The translations under genes and the position numbers were made by a program. A DNA stretch of 64,000 nt from Paraflavitalea soli. GTDB lineage: Bacteria; Bacteroidota; Bacteroidia; Chitinophagales; Chitinophagaceae. Position 1 is the first letter of the stretch. Every line of letters starts with the position of its first letter. This document shows, piece by piece, positions 1-9,308 of this stretch. The notes under the pieces were generated by a model that searched no databases, was not told the origin of the DNA, and saw only the letters and a list, made by a program, of their open reading frames with translations. The DNA lies in the NCBI RefSeq assembly GCF_003555545.1, contig NZ_CP032157.1:2484546-2548545 (forward strand), given 5' to 3'.

Positions 1-665
1 ATATGCTTTACCTTCCTGCCCAGCAAATTGTAATAATCAGTCCATGGCTCCATCCCATCCGGATCAATAAATCTAACAGGATTATCAAATGCATAGTTAT
101 ACGGACTCCATCTCCTCATCTTATCCGCCATCGGATCTATCACATGCCACCTTCCAATCTGCTGATCCAGCATCCTGGCGCCATAATCAATCAACTCCAA
201 GCCACGGCCATCGGAGAACTCCCGCCGCTGCTCTTCTTTGCCATTAAATTTATACCTGTTACTAATCAGAGAAGTATTGGCCTTGCTGCTAATACCGGCC
301 ATTGTGAGCCCAAAAGGATAATAATGGTTTTCTTCGAGGAGGGGACCAGGTGAGTGGGTTATAGCGAGGTTGTCGAAGTAAACCGGTAAGTTGCTCTCGT
401 TACTTACGTAAATGTATAGATAGCCGGATTTGCTGATGTTGATGGGGTTGTTGATAAGGTTATTGTGCAATTTATATCCTCCACCAGCCTGTACAGGATC
501 TGCACCGCCGCTAATCTAGCGCAAATTCTCGTCAAATAGCAAGTAATTCACAAAAGCGCGCGCATTGTTGGTGCCGGGGTTGTTGTTGTTGCTTATAAAG
601 TTGGTAAAATCCATATTATTGGCCCGTATGCCAGTAATATTATTCGATCAGTGCGTATTTATTGG
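1..665 (-). pseudogene. Decayed tail of a second RHS-repeat protein with a different C-terminal tip (orphan rhs-CT)
   Basis: Read on the minus strand this stretch encodes the end of an RHS core. Positions 175 to about 528 match 2111 to about 2464 of the intact rhs gene with no indel and only a few mismatches. Positions 529-665 align to the same gene but are clearly more diverged and contain a 2-bp length difference, so that part is frameshifted. An in-frame TAG lies at 516-518, where the intact gene has a Tyr codon (after FDENLR). Past the shared block, the frame gives the RHS core ending [17 protein letters not shown] followed by [15 protein letters not shown], which differs from the tip of the intact gene. 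The tip continues beyond the window start. It is most likely a displaced, silent toxin-tip module rather than an expressed gene. An internal restart downstream of the TAG cannot be excluded. Confidence 0.8.
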
Positions 666-1255
666 TTGTGAGAAGTGAGAGCATCATGCATCTGATATAG
701 TTTATTCTCAAAATTTTCACGCGTAGCTTCGTCACAGTATACGATCTCCTTCTTTAATTTCCCCTTCTTGCTATATTTCCTAATTGATTTCAAACTTCCA
801 TCAGTATTGTATAACTTAAGGCTTCCTATTGGAACGCCTTCCTCGAATGTTCCCTCAATTCGCTTTTGACCATTCGAGTAGTAATCAACCTGGTATCCTT
901 CACACTTCTTTCCGCAACAGCAATATCCTGAAAATGAATGTAGTTTACTGCATTCTTGAATGGAAAAAATTCGAATTGTATCAGTATAAGAAGAAAACGT
1001 ATGGAATGAATAAGTCTTTTGTTCATCAAAGAACAAAGTAGATAATTTATATACGCCGGTATCTTGCAACAAACAAATGCCAGTAGAGTCTACAGGAGTA
1101 TTAATAGTCGAATCTTTTTTTAGAAAATATAAACCAATTCTTTCGGTTTTGGCACTACACCCATTATATCCATATAAGCTAAAACTAACGCTTTGAGAAT
1201 AGGAACAGTTCTGAACAAAAAGTAAAATGAATATTGGCAGGATGCTTTTCCCCAT
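659..1255 (-). CDS. Exported MORN-variant repeat protein, candidate immunity protein for the adjacent RHS toxin
   Basis: 198 aa with an N-terminal hydrophobic signal (about residues 1-20, ending SYSQS). The middle part is Cys-rich (GYCCCGKKCEG). The C-terminal third has MORN-variant repeats of the YwqK antitoxin type: YYSNGQKRIEGTFEEG, then LYNTDGSLKSIRKY and SKKGKLKKEIVY. It starts 11 bp after the stop of the RHS toxin gene on the same strand, the usual place for a cognate immunity gene. A periplasmic or surface location would suit protection against an exported metallopeptidase tip. The repeat type and the position are seen directly. The immunity role is inferred. Its stop codon lies where homology to the downstream decayed rhs fragment begins, so the module boundary is sharp. 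Confidence 0.7.
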   Translation of the reverse strand: MGKSILPIFILLFVQNCSYSQSVSFSLYGYNGCSAKTERIGLYFLKKDSTINTPVDSTGICLLQDTGVYKLSTLFFDEQKTYSFHTFSSYTDTIRIFSIQECSKLHSFSGYCCCGKKCEGYQVDYYSNGQKRIEGTFEEGVPIGSLKLYNTDGSLKSIRKYSKKGKLKKEIVYCDEATRENFENKLYQMHDALTSHNQ

Positions 1256-1266
1256 GTCCTTGTTAT

Positions 1267-4200
1267 TTATTTTTTGTTATATATTGTTTGCCATTTTCCA
1301 TTCATAGGAACTCTAAACGCCTGTTTCATCATTTTAGATAGGGTTTTTAATTGTAGAATATTTCCCGTTTCGATTAATGATGCTAAAGAGATATTATTGA
1401 TATTGAAATTATGAATGCTCACAGGCCCTTCTGGAAGAGTTTTATAAGAATCCGGTAAGGTGTAATTTGTCTGACTAAATAATCCTTGGCGTTGAAACGC
1501 TGCCTTCTCATCTTTTTGATCAAGTAAAAAATTCGGCCCTACTACCATGTCTGCGCTAATCAAACTTACAAGTCCTTGATCAAATTGATATGCATGCAAT
1601 AATTCATGTGCAAAAGATCCAATTGTTGCATTAGGTCCTATAGTAATGTCGACATTGCCATTGTCAAAATTGAATGAAGTAAGAGCAACATCAGTTCCTA
1701 TGCCAAATATTGGTCCACTCTCATTTTGATGAGTACTTTGTACTACATTATATACTTGGTCTGAAGCCCATAAATGGGCGATTTCACCTCTTATCTCATT
1801 TAACTCGCTGTTATTCTGCTCAAGCCTACCTATTTGTCTTTCTAACCGCTTGTTCTTATTAGCAGAATTACCTTTCTTATTCAACTCTTGTCGTTTTTCT
1901 TCTATCGTTCTGTTATTAGTAGTTTCACGATCATTTATGTCGTTTATGTATCGACTTACCCATGCCCATGCTGCATCAGTAAATGTATTACCATCAATAT
2001 CTACATAGTTTATTGGATTATTTCCACAATAATTAAAAGGAGTTAATGCCATAAATGTTTCGCTTAGATTATCCACCACATGCCACCGCCCAATCTGCGC
2101 ATCATAGTTTCTGGCGCCATAATCAATCAACTCCAAGCCACGGCCATCGGAGAACTCCCGCCGCTGCTCTTCCTTGCCATTAAATTTATACCTGTTACTA
2201 ATCAGAGAAGTATTGGCCTTGCTGCTAATACCGGCCATTGTGAGCCCAAAAGGATAATAATGGTTTTCTTCGAGGAGGGGACCAGGTGAGTGGGTTATAG
2301 CGAGGTTGTCGAAGTAAACCGGTAAGTTGCTCTCGTTACTTACGTAAATGTATAGATAGCCGGATTTGCTGATGTTGATGGGGTTGTTGATAAGGTTATT
2401 GTGCAATTTATATCCTCCACCAGCCTGTACAGGGTCTGCACCGCCGCTAATGTAGCGCAAATTCTCATCAAACAGCAAGTAATTTATGAACGCCTTGGCA
2501 TTATTCGCCCCCGGATTATTGTTGCTCACGAAGTTGGCTAAGTCCACATTATTGGTCCCGATGCCCGTTATATCGCTAACGGTCAGCGCTCCCTTATTGG
2601 TTGTCAGCACTGCACTGCCGGTAAAGGCTGCCAGTAATTCGGTCACCGCCATGGTAAGCGAACTGCCTGCCCCGCCTCCTGGCATGGTGTAGAATGATTC
2701 CGCAGCCACCTTCACCTGGTCACCCGCCATCACCTTCAGCACGACTCCCAGCCCCGTCTTTTCGTTTGTCAGCCCACCATGCACCCGGTACAGCTTGCTT
2801 TCAAAACTGGCCTGCGTGGCCCCCGTGGTGGCCTTGCTGATGCGTCGGGCGTCCACGATATTGTAATAGTCTTCTTCCTTCTGATAACGCGCATCTTCCA
2901 CCGAAGCCGTTGGGTAACAGATATTGTCTTTCTGTTCTGTGAGGATGGCGCGCACACTACCCAAATGATCTTTGAGGAAGTAATCATATTGAAGCCGCTT
3001 GGGTTGCGGCGTACACACGCCGCTATCCACCCCGGCAAAGCGTATGCGCCCTTCCTCATGCGCTATGAACTGCAGGGTGTCATTCTGGTACACTGCCCCG
3101 CCCAGGTAGAGCGTCACCGTGGTATCCACACCCGGTTCATACACCGTTTTCTTCAGCTTCCTGCCGCCGGCGTCATAGACATATTCGATAAACCCCTTGT
3201 TGCTGCTGCCGTCTTTTTTCACCGTTACCTTCGAGGGCAGGTTGAGGTAGTTGTATTCTACCCCATTGCTGCCTCCAAAGGTTACCAGGTCCTTATTGAG
3301 GTCCTTTACCATATTACCATTGCCGTCGTAGCTGTAATCAACCGTGCCGCTATTCTTGCTGCCTGCATTGGGGTGCAGGGAGGAAGTGCGGAAGTCGCCC
3401 AACCGGGTGTTCACATCATTCACCCCATCTATCACATTGAGCAACCGGTTGCTGCCAGCGATATAGTTGTAGGTGAGACTATCGATCGTAGCTGATCCGC
3501 TGAGCTTCCAGCCCCGCTGCTTTTGACTGAGAATATTGCCATTGGCATCGTAGGTGAGACCGCTCACGCTGAAGTCCATGCCCGCACTTTTGTTGAATAC
3601 CGCCGAAGCGCCGCTGCCGCTCACGTATTGGTTAAAGTCAGCCCCCGTAAGCCGGTTCACCGCATCATAAGTAAAGTCCTGCTTACGCCGCTGCTGATCC
3701 CCTTCGCTTTTCCACAAAGCCCCGCTGATATTGCCATTGTACTGGGGTGTGAAGGCACCCAGGCTGGGATTCTTATCATAACCCAGCTCCAGGCCAAAGT
3801 ACTGGTCGCTGTTGGCACTCGTCAGGTAGTTCTTATTGATCCCTGTGAGCCAGCCGCGGATATTGTAAGTGTAATCCAGCTTGGCCAGTTCACTGCCGCC
3901 AGCCGGTTTGGTACCCAGTTTCTTTTGGGTGAGTTGGCCCAGTGCATCATATTGCAGCTCCGATATGGTTTTGTAGCTGCTCATGGCATTACTGTTCACA
4001 TCCGTGTTGCGCAGCTTCTTTTCCGTTTTTACAATGCGGCCGAGGCTGTCCAGGGTATTGCGGGTCACGATGCAGGTGGTCTGTCCGCCCATGCCCGTTT
4101 TGGTGATCTCTGTTACTGTCACAAGGGGTGTTCCTGTCCAGGTGTATTGCATCGTAGTGATCTCGTATCCGCCCACATCCTCTTGCTGGTGCTGGATCAG

Positions 4201-5682
4201 CCGGCTTTTATCATCATAGAAACTGATAGACGACAGGTAAGTGGAAGTGCCGGGTATCCTGGCCCTGGCCCCCGTGATGAGTCCTTTCAGCTGGGCCTCG
4301 GTGCACTGGGTCACCGCCTGCGGATAAGGATAGGTGCTGTTGCTGGCCGTTTCCAGGTATAGATCATGCCCGCTGCTGATCGTTGGGTAACCGCCCAGCC
4401 ACAGATAGTTGTCGTAGTAGGTAGTGGTCAGCTCCTCATAGGTTTGCCCGGCCAGGTTGGGATAAGCAATGCTGGGATAGGCTGCGCTGTAATGGGTGGC
4501 CAGGGGGCTGCTGTTATTCCACAGGCCGGTGGAAATAGGCCTGTTGATGGAATCATATTGCGTGTACAGCCATTTTACCGGACTGCCCGCTCTCATATTG
4601 GAATCCTGCAATAATACCAGCCGGTTACGCGCATCGTATACCATGTATACCGCGCCCGCCCCCGGCACCTTTTTCATCTGCATGCGGCGCTGACCATCAT
4701 ACTCATAGCGGAAGCACTGCTCCTGCAGGATCACCCCGCTGTTCCAGTTGATGTTCCAGCTGTTGGCCTGCAGCAGTTCCACCCCGCGGGGCTGGATCAC
4801 CGCCCGCTGTTGTTTGATAATATCATAAATGGTATAGGTACAATACCAGCCATAGTGACCCTTGCCGGTACCGGTATCGGCGGCCGAGCTCCATTGCACT
4901 TTTTTAAGAACGATATAGCCCCGCCGGTTGATGAACTCGATCACCTGTTTGCCGTTCTCATCGATGGTTACGTTTTTGAGCAATTCCCCGGGCTTGTACA
5001 GGCTGTCGCAGCTATAGCTGCCAAAGACACCCATGCTGCCGCTGTTGGTCACCTTCCAGATGCGTACGCTGTCGGTGATGGTATTGACCCAGTATTTGTT
5101 TTCGATGCCACGGCCCGCATTCACCCAGCTGTTACCGGGCGCGTAGCTGCGCTGCACACGGTTGAGCGGAGAGGCTTCAAACTCAGTTTTACTATAATAA
5201 AAAGTCTCACCCTGTCCGTAAATGGGGCTACCCGTATTGCTGTTGCTGTAAAACCAGTTCTGTTGCTGGAAGGGATTGGTCTTAAAGCCGCCGTCACTGA
5301 TCGAAGTATTGCCACCAGTGTTATTGGCCGCAAAAGGCAGGTATTGCCGTTGTAACCTTCCCCAGTCATCATACACCACCGGACTCACCAGGTCCACGGC
5401 ACTGCCGCCGGTAGGATAGGAACCTTGCTTCATCACCGTTTGTACCGGCCGGCCCAGCCCGTCATAGTACTGGATAGCAATACGCGCCTGGCGCAGGCCA
5501 CTGTTGGTAGTAAAGTTGGCATCGCTGGTATCGGGCTTTACGGCCGTCCAGGTGGTCACTTTATTGTTGCTAATACCTCCATAAGCAGCAGGTGTTACTA
5601 CACTGCCATCCTGGGCATGGAGCATACTGCTGAATAGCAACAAGGCGCTGAGCAGGCCCGCTATATCGTGGTTCTTTCTCAT
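1267..5682 (-). CDS. RHS-repeat polymorphic toxin with C-terminal HELLH metallopeptidase-like domain
   Basis: 1471 aa. A signal peptide (about residues 1-24, ending LHAQ) is followed by a DUF6443-like N-terminal region (IQYYDGLGRPVQTV, PVVYDDWGRLQRQYLPF), then many YD repeats (for example YDALGQLTQKKL, YDANGNILSQ) and a typical RHS core end ([61 protein letters not shown]). The last about 250 residues are a distinct tip with a charged helical segment and HELLHAYQ at residues 1359-1366. A Glu at about 1392 (DEKAAFQ) could be the third zinc ligand of a gluzincin-like site. The start overlaps the stop of the preceding gene by 4 bp, which indicates translational coupling. Family knowledge: RHS shells encapsulate a cleaved C-terminal toxin. 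The metallopeptidase activity and target are inferred. Confidence 0.85.
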   Translation of the reverse strand: MRKNHDIAGLLSALLLFSSMLHAQDGSVVTPAAYGGISNNKVTTWTAVKPDTSDANFTTNSGLRQARIAIQYYDGLGRPVQTVMKQGSYPTGGSAVDLVSPVVYDDWGRLQRQYLPFAANNTGGNTSISDGGFKTNPFQQQNWFYSNSNTGSPIYGQGETFYYSKTEFEASPLNRVQRSYAPGNSWVNAGRGIENKYWVNTITDSVRIWKVTNSGSMGVFGSYSCDSLYKPGELLKNVTIDENGKQVIEFINRRGYIVLKKVQWSSAADTGTGKGHYGWYCTYTIYDIIKQQRAVIQPRGVELLQANSWNINWNSGVILQEQCFRYEYDGQRRMQMKKVPGAGAVYMVYDARNRLVLLQDSNMRAGSPVKWLYTQYDSINRPISTGLWNNSSPLATHYSAAYPSIAYPNLAGQTYEELTTTYYDNYLWLGGYPTISSGHDLYLETASNSTYPYPQAVTQCTEAQLKGLITGARARIPGTSTYLSSISFYDDKSRLIQHQQEDVGGYEITTMQYTWTGTPLVTVTEITKTGMGGQTTCIVTRNTLDSLGRIVKTEKKLRNTDVNSNAMSSYKTISELQYDALGQLTQKKLGTKPAGGSELAKLDYTYNIRGWLTGINKNYLTSANSDQYFGLELGYDKNPSLGAFTPQYNGNISGALWKSEGDQQRRKQDFTYDAVNRLTGADFNQYVSGSGASAVFNKSAGMDFSVSGLTYDANGNILSQKQRGWKLSGSATIDSLTYNYIAGSNRLLNVIDGVNDVNTRLGDFRTSSLHPNAGSKNSGTVDYSYDGNGNMVKDLNKDLVTFGGSNGVEYNYLNLPSKVTVKKDGSSNKGFIEYVYDAGGRKLKKTVYEPGVDTTVTLYLGGAVYQNDTLQFIAHEEGRIRFAGVDSGVCTPQPKRLQYDYFLKDHLGSVRAILTEQKDNICYPTASVEDARYQKEEDYYNIVDARRISKATTGATQASFESKLYRVHGGLTNEKTGLGVVLKVMAGDQVKVAAESFYTMPGGGAGSSLTMAVTELLAAFTGSAVLTTNKGALTVSDITGIGTNNVDLANFVSNNNPGANNAKAFINYLLFDENLRYISGGADPVQAGGGYKLHNNLINNPINISKSGYLYIYVSNESNLPVYFDNLAITHSPGPLLEENHYYPFGLTMAGISSKANTSLISNRYKFNGKEEQRREFSDGRGLELIDYGARNYDAQIGRWHVVDNLSETFMALTPFNYCGNNPINYVDIDGNTFTDAAWAWVSRYINDINDRETTNNRTIEEKRQELNKKGNSANKNKRLERQIGRLEQNNSELNEIRGEIAHLWASDQVYNVVQSTHQNESGPIFGIGTDVALTSFNFDNGNVDITIGPNATIGSFAHELLHAYQFDQGLVSLISADMVVGPNFLLDQKDEKAAFQRQGLFSQTNYTLPDSYKTLPEGPVSIHNFNINNISLASLIETGNILQLKTLSKMMKQAFRVPMNGKWQTIYNKK

Positions 5683-6098
5683 GGCTGTTTTGTTGGATTG
5701 GTGAGAGAGTCTGTTTCCTGTTTTGTGCGTACCTGTTGTTGTAATTCAAACTGCTCCCGGTCCATTTGTTGCTGCTGCCGGTAACGCAGGTATTTTACTT
5801 TTCCCAATACCGTTTGGTAAATGCTATCGCGCTGGTAAGTTGCCTGGGCCAGCTTGTCTCTGAACTGCGGTGTTCGCCAATACTGTTTGAATACCTGGCG
5901 GCGATTTGCCCGCTCCTGCAACAGGGCCTGATACAAGGCGGCTTCCTGCTCAGGCTGTACGAGGATGCTTTTTTTCAACGTGGCGATGGATGCCTGTGCA
6001 ATGGTAGAATCGTTCACAGATTGTTTGGATAATTCCTGCCGGCACAGGGCGGTCAGCGGAAGTCCTATCAGCAAATACAGGATTATCTTCTTTTTCAT
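5679..6098 (-). CDS. Small exported helical protein of the RHS locus, possibly Spy/CpxP-like
   Basis: 139 aa from the ATG at 6098. A longer open frame exists upstream, but this start gives a clean signal peptide (MKKKIILYLLIGLPLTALC). The mature part is almost entirely helical and Gln/Arg-rich: QPEQEAALYQALLQERANRRQVF, then FRDKLAQATYQRDSIYQTVL. It ends in a polar tail (TDSLTNPTKQP). The pattern of one signal peptide plus two long amphipathic helices resembles periplasmic Spy/CpxP-like chaperones, but no diagnostic LTxxQ motif is clear. It lies 16 bp after the YD-repeat gene and overlaps the RHS toxin start by 4 bp. Tight coupling to the toxin suggests a role in its folding or holding. That is inference. 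Confidence 0.65.
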   Translation of the reverse strand: MKKKIILYLLIGLPLTALCRQELSKQSVNDSTIAQASIATLKKSILVQPEQEAALYQALLQERANRRQVFKQYWRTPQFRDKLAQATYQRDSIYQTVLGKVKYLRYRQQQQMDREQFELQQQVRTKQETDSLTNPTKQP

Positions 6099-6114
6099 AT
6101 ACCTGGGTTGTAGG

Positions 6115-9100
6115 TTATTGACTAATAGAGGAGGTGGCATAATTAAATTTCTGAAGCACATTATTCAGGTAATCCCTGATGCGGATCAGGCGACCATAAC
6201 CGTCATAATCGTAGTATTGTGTATTGCCCTGTAGATCGGTCATGGACGATATCCCAACGGCTGGCAGCCAGGTGTAGGTGGTTACCCGGGCTTTAGAACC
6301 TGCCAGGCCGGTCCTGATCTTGTTCAGCTCCGTGCGCAGGGCCGCATCACTGGCGGGGCTTTGCAATACCGCATTGTTGACCAGGGCAGCCACGGTGGCC
6401 AGATCACTACCGGCCACTTTGGCCACTACATATTTGTTGTTGTACCCCCACAGGTATACCTCTTTGGCATTGTTGGTGATGTACTGCTCCTGCACGTTGC
6501 CGGTAGTATCGTAGGCCGGGAAATTGAGTATGGTAGAATCGGTCAGGCCAGCATATGTTTTGATAGCCGCGGGGTATTTTTTTACCGTATGGTAATAGCC
6601 GAAGGTCGATTTGGTGCCGCTTATAAAAGTGGAATCACTGCCTTTTTTCTCATAGGTAGCCACCTCCAGCGGCACCAGGTAATTTTTGACCAGCAGGGTA
6701 TCCTTCATGCTTTTGTCGGCGACGCTCAGCCCTAGTTTAAAATCTGTATTGGCGTTATAAGCATAGCGATTCCAGGTATCGGTAGTATATCCATCATTGG
6801 CGGTGATCTTCACGCGGCTGATCCCTCTTTTATTCAAGGCATGGTAATAGTCATACTCCGTTTTAGTTTGCAGGTTACCGCTGGCCGTATACCGGGTGGT
6901 GATCTCCTTTTGCGGCTGATAGTTCACATCAGCGTCTAGCATACCGCCATCAGTACAAAAGCCGGTGCTGGTATTGTATAAGGATATCTTGTATCCCCAG
7001 CAGGTATTGAACGGAGGAGCGTCGCCCGCTTTGGCGATGAATTCCGTGCTGTCGAGCTGTAAGAGATTACCCGCCTGGTTGTAATAACGCCTTGATAATA
7101 ACTGCCCCCTGCCGGTGGCGCGGCTTTCGGGGTTATTGGCGGGGAAATCGAAAAACATCCAGTTGAAATCAGGTTCAAAACGGTAGTAACTATCTGTATA
7201 GCCGTTGCCATCTTCTATTACCCGAATGTTGGGATACACCACATAAGAACCGCCGTCGGAATTGAGGGGGTAATTGCTTTGCGCAGCAATCCGGATCTTG
7301 TCGCATTGTTTGGAAGGACAGGAAGTACGATACAGCAGCCGCGGGTAAGATACCAGCATGCCGCTCGTGAGGGTGGTATCGCCCGGTAGCCAGTATTTAA
7401 ACCGGGTATAGTGGTGTTTGTTGGTTAAAGGATCATAATCGTCAACGGTCTTCACCCGCAGGCCGCCTACCTGCTGGTTTTGCTTCTTGTAGGTATCACC
7501 ATATTGACTGATTGTATTGTTGGTAAGGTTCAGCTCATCCCACCAGCAATGCACGGATTCAAGGAAAGGAAAGTTATAGTTGTCCTCTACCTTCAGGGTG
7601 TAACTGCCATTGGACAGGAAGTAATAATTGTCATAATCATTGGTAAAAGTAGCTACCAGTACACCCGATTTATAGATCTTAACAGCCAGGCCAGGCGATA
7701 TGCCTTCAATGTCGTAATTGAAAAAGGCATAGCCGTTGCTGCTGTTCACCGTAAAGTTGCGGGTATAAGCAGGTACATTAATGAGGTGTACAAATTCGGT
7801 GGTATCGAATGAACGGGTAATATGATCATCTGCATCGGGCTGCAGGCCGCCCGCTGTATAGGCATAATGGCGGTACAGCGCCTGGTTGCCTTCATAGTCA
7901 AACTGCCGGTAGCCGCCCGAAGGGAAGCTGATGCGCTGCAAGGTATTGGCAATGGCGGCTGAAGCATTGGCCCTTCTTTCGCCATAACCCTTTACGCCCA
8001 CCGTAGTGGTCATCCAGGTGTAAATGCCATTGGGAATGATAGAGGTATTAAAAATGTTGCCATTATAATAACCCCAGTAATCGACATTGTTTGAATACCG
8101 GTCGGGCAGGTTCACCCCTTCTTCATAGGTAAAGGAATGGGTAAGGCTGTCGGTGCCGCTGGCCGGTTGCTCCGATATATTTTTTAGTTTCAGCCGCCGG
8201 TACCGGGCATTGTACTTCGCCTCCGTAAGAGAACCGCCATAAGAAGAAAAGGGCTGGCCAAAATAGTCATAGTTGAAGTTGAATTTCTTCCGAAGTGTAT
8301 TGGCTGCATCCCTTACCTCTACGGAGTTGAGCTTTACCGGCTGCCCGTCGATCCTGCTGCCATAATTGAATTGCACGATCTCGGGGCCGATCGTGATCTT
8401 CTGCACCAGGTACTCCGTCACACTGCCACCTATAAACTGGTCATACATGGTATTGTCGCCTGCATCACAGCCCGTGGTGGTGCCGCTGAAATAAACGCTA
8501 AGCGCCGCCAGCAGCCTGGTTTCGTTGGAAGAGGTGACACTGCTGTAATCAAATGTGGCCAGCCTGGCGCCATTCATATCATACACTTCCATCAACTGCC
8601 AGGACGCATAGTGACTGTCGGCGCCGGAGGTCAGGTCCTTGGCATAAACCGTCCCTGCTTTGTTAAAACCAAAATAATAGACCAGTCCCTTATCGTCGGT
8701 AATGACATAAGCGCCCACCTGGTTGTACGGCCCCATCCTGATGGGCTGCACTTTTACATCGGCAGTCGATTCAATGACATACAGGTTGCCCGCTTCATTA
8801 AAAATGAACTTGCCTGAAATACCGTTGAAGTTGAACAGGAACAGATCGGGCTCCGAATCATAGTTGCCATTGGCATAGGCTACCAGGTGGGTCTGTGCAA
8901 ACTGACTTGGTTTAAGACTGTTGTGCAGGAGGCCTACCGGGTAGGTTTCATCGGCCTGGCCGCCGCGTACGATCCTTGTGATCATGCCGCCGGTCGACAA
9001 GCTCCACCCGAGGCCCGCTGTACTGGCATACTCTTCCACTTTTATCCCACCCGCATTGTAGTTAAGTGATACCGACAGGTTGTACCCTTTATATCCATAG

Positions 9101-9282
9101 CTGTACAGGGGAATGGAAATGGAAGGGATACCGGTAAAGGATTCAGCCGGTTTTTCAAAAGTCTTGAACAAGGCTGCTGCATTGGGGGCTATAGGTTGGT
9201 ATTGAGGAAGGGAACCTATATCCTGCGCGGCAGCACAATAAAATAGCAGGATGCCTGCAAACACGATGATGGAGAATCGCAT
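6115..9282 (-). CDS. Exported YD/RHS-repeat protein, SpvB-like N-terminal region
   Basis: 1055 aa with a signal peptide (MRFSIIVFAGILLFYCAAAQ). The N-terminal half has the pattern seen in Bacteroidota RHS-associated proteins: PSISIPLYSYGYKGYNLSV, LNYNAGGIKVEEYASTAGLGW, FLFNFNGISGKFIF and DDKGLVYYFG. These resemble the SpvB/TcaC-type opening of toxin-complex and RHS shells. The C-terminus has YD repeats (YLWGYNNKYVVAKV, TDLQGNTQYYDYDGYGRL) and stops with no variable tip. It could therefore be the shell or scaffold partner of the toxin-bearing RHS protein, equivalent to a B component split from the C component. It lies 26 bp after the coiled-coil gene and 16 bp before the small helical gene. 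Domain assignment is by pattern. The partner role is inferred. Confidence 0.8.
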   Translation of the reverse strand: MRFSIIVFAGILLFYCAAAQDIGSLPQYQPIAPNAAALFKTFEKPAESFTGIPSISIPLYSYGYKGYNLSVSLNYNAGGIKVEEYASTAGLGWSLSTGGMITRIVRGGQADETYPVGLLHNSLKPSQFAQTHLVAYANGNYDSEPDLFLFNFNGISGKFIFNEAGNLYVIESTADVKVQPIRMGPYNQVGAYVITDDKGLVYYFGFNKAGTVYAKDLTSGADSHYASWQLMEVYDMNGARLATFDYSSVTSSNETRLLAALSVYFSGTTTGCDAGDNTMYDQFIGGSVTEYLVQKITIGPEIVQFNYGSRIDGQPVKLNSVEVRDAANTLRKKFNFNYDYFGQPFSSYGGSLTEAKYNARYRRLKLKNISEQPASGTDSLTHSFTYEEGVNLPDRYSNNVDYWGYYNGNIFNTSIIPNGIYTWMTTTVGVKGYGERRANASAAIANTLQRISFPSGGYRQFDYEGNQALYRHYAYTAGGLQPDADDHITRSFDTTEFVHLINVPAYTRNFTVNSSNGYAFFNYDIEGISPGLAVKIYKSGVLVATFTNDYDNYYFLSNGSYTLKVEDNYNFPFLESVHCWWDELNLTNNTISQYGDTYKKQNQQVGGLRVKTVDDYDPLTNKHHYTRFKYWLPGDTTLTSGMLVSYPRLLYRTSCPSKQCDKIRIAAQSNYPLNSDGGSYVVYPNIRVIEDGNGYTDSYYRFEPDFNWMFFDFPANNPESRATGRGQLLSRRYYNQAGNLLQLDSTEFIAKAGDAPPFNTCWGYKISLYNTSTGFCTDGGMLDADVNYQPQKEITTRYTASGNLQTKTEYDYYHALNKRGISRVKITANDGYTTDTWNRYAYNANTDFKLGLSVADKSMKDTLLVKNYLVPLEVATYEKKGSDSTFISGTKSTFGYYHTVKKYPAAIKTYAGLTDSTILNFPAYDTTGNVQEQYITNNAKEVYLWGYNNKYVVAKVAGSDLATVAALVNNAVLQSPASDAALRTELNKIRTGLAGSKARVTTYTWLPAVGISSMTDLQGNTQYYDYDGYGRLIRIRDYLNNVLQKFNYATSSISQ

Positions 9283-9308
9283 GGTAAATTGATTATCGGT
9301 TTAGAGAA

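Noticed and set aside
2779-4614. Long plus-strand open frames (for example 2779-3495 and 3523-4362) opposite the RHS gene
   Set aside because: They are antisense shadows of the repeat-rich RHS coding frame, with no domain resemblance and no ribosome binding site.
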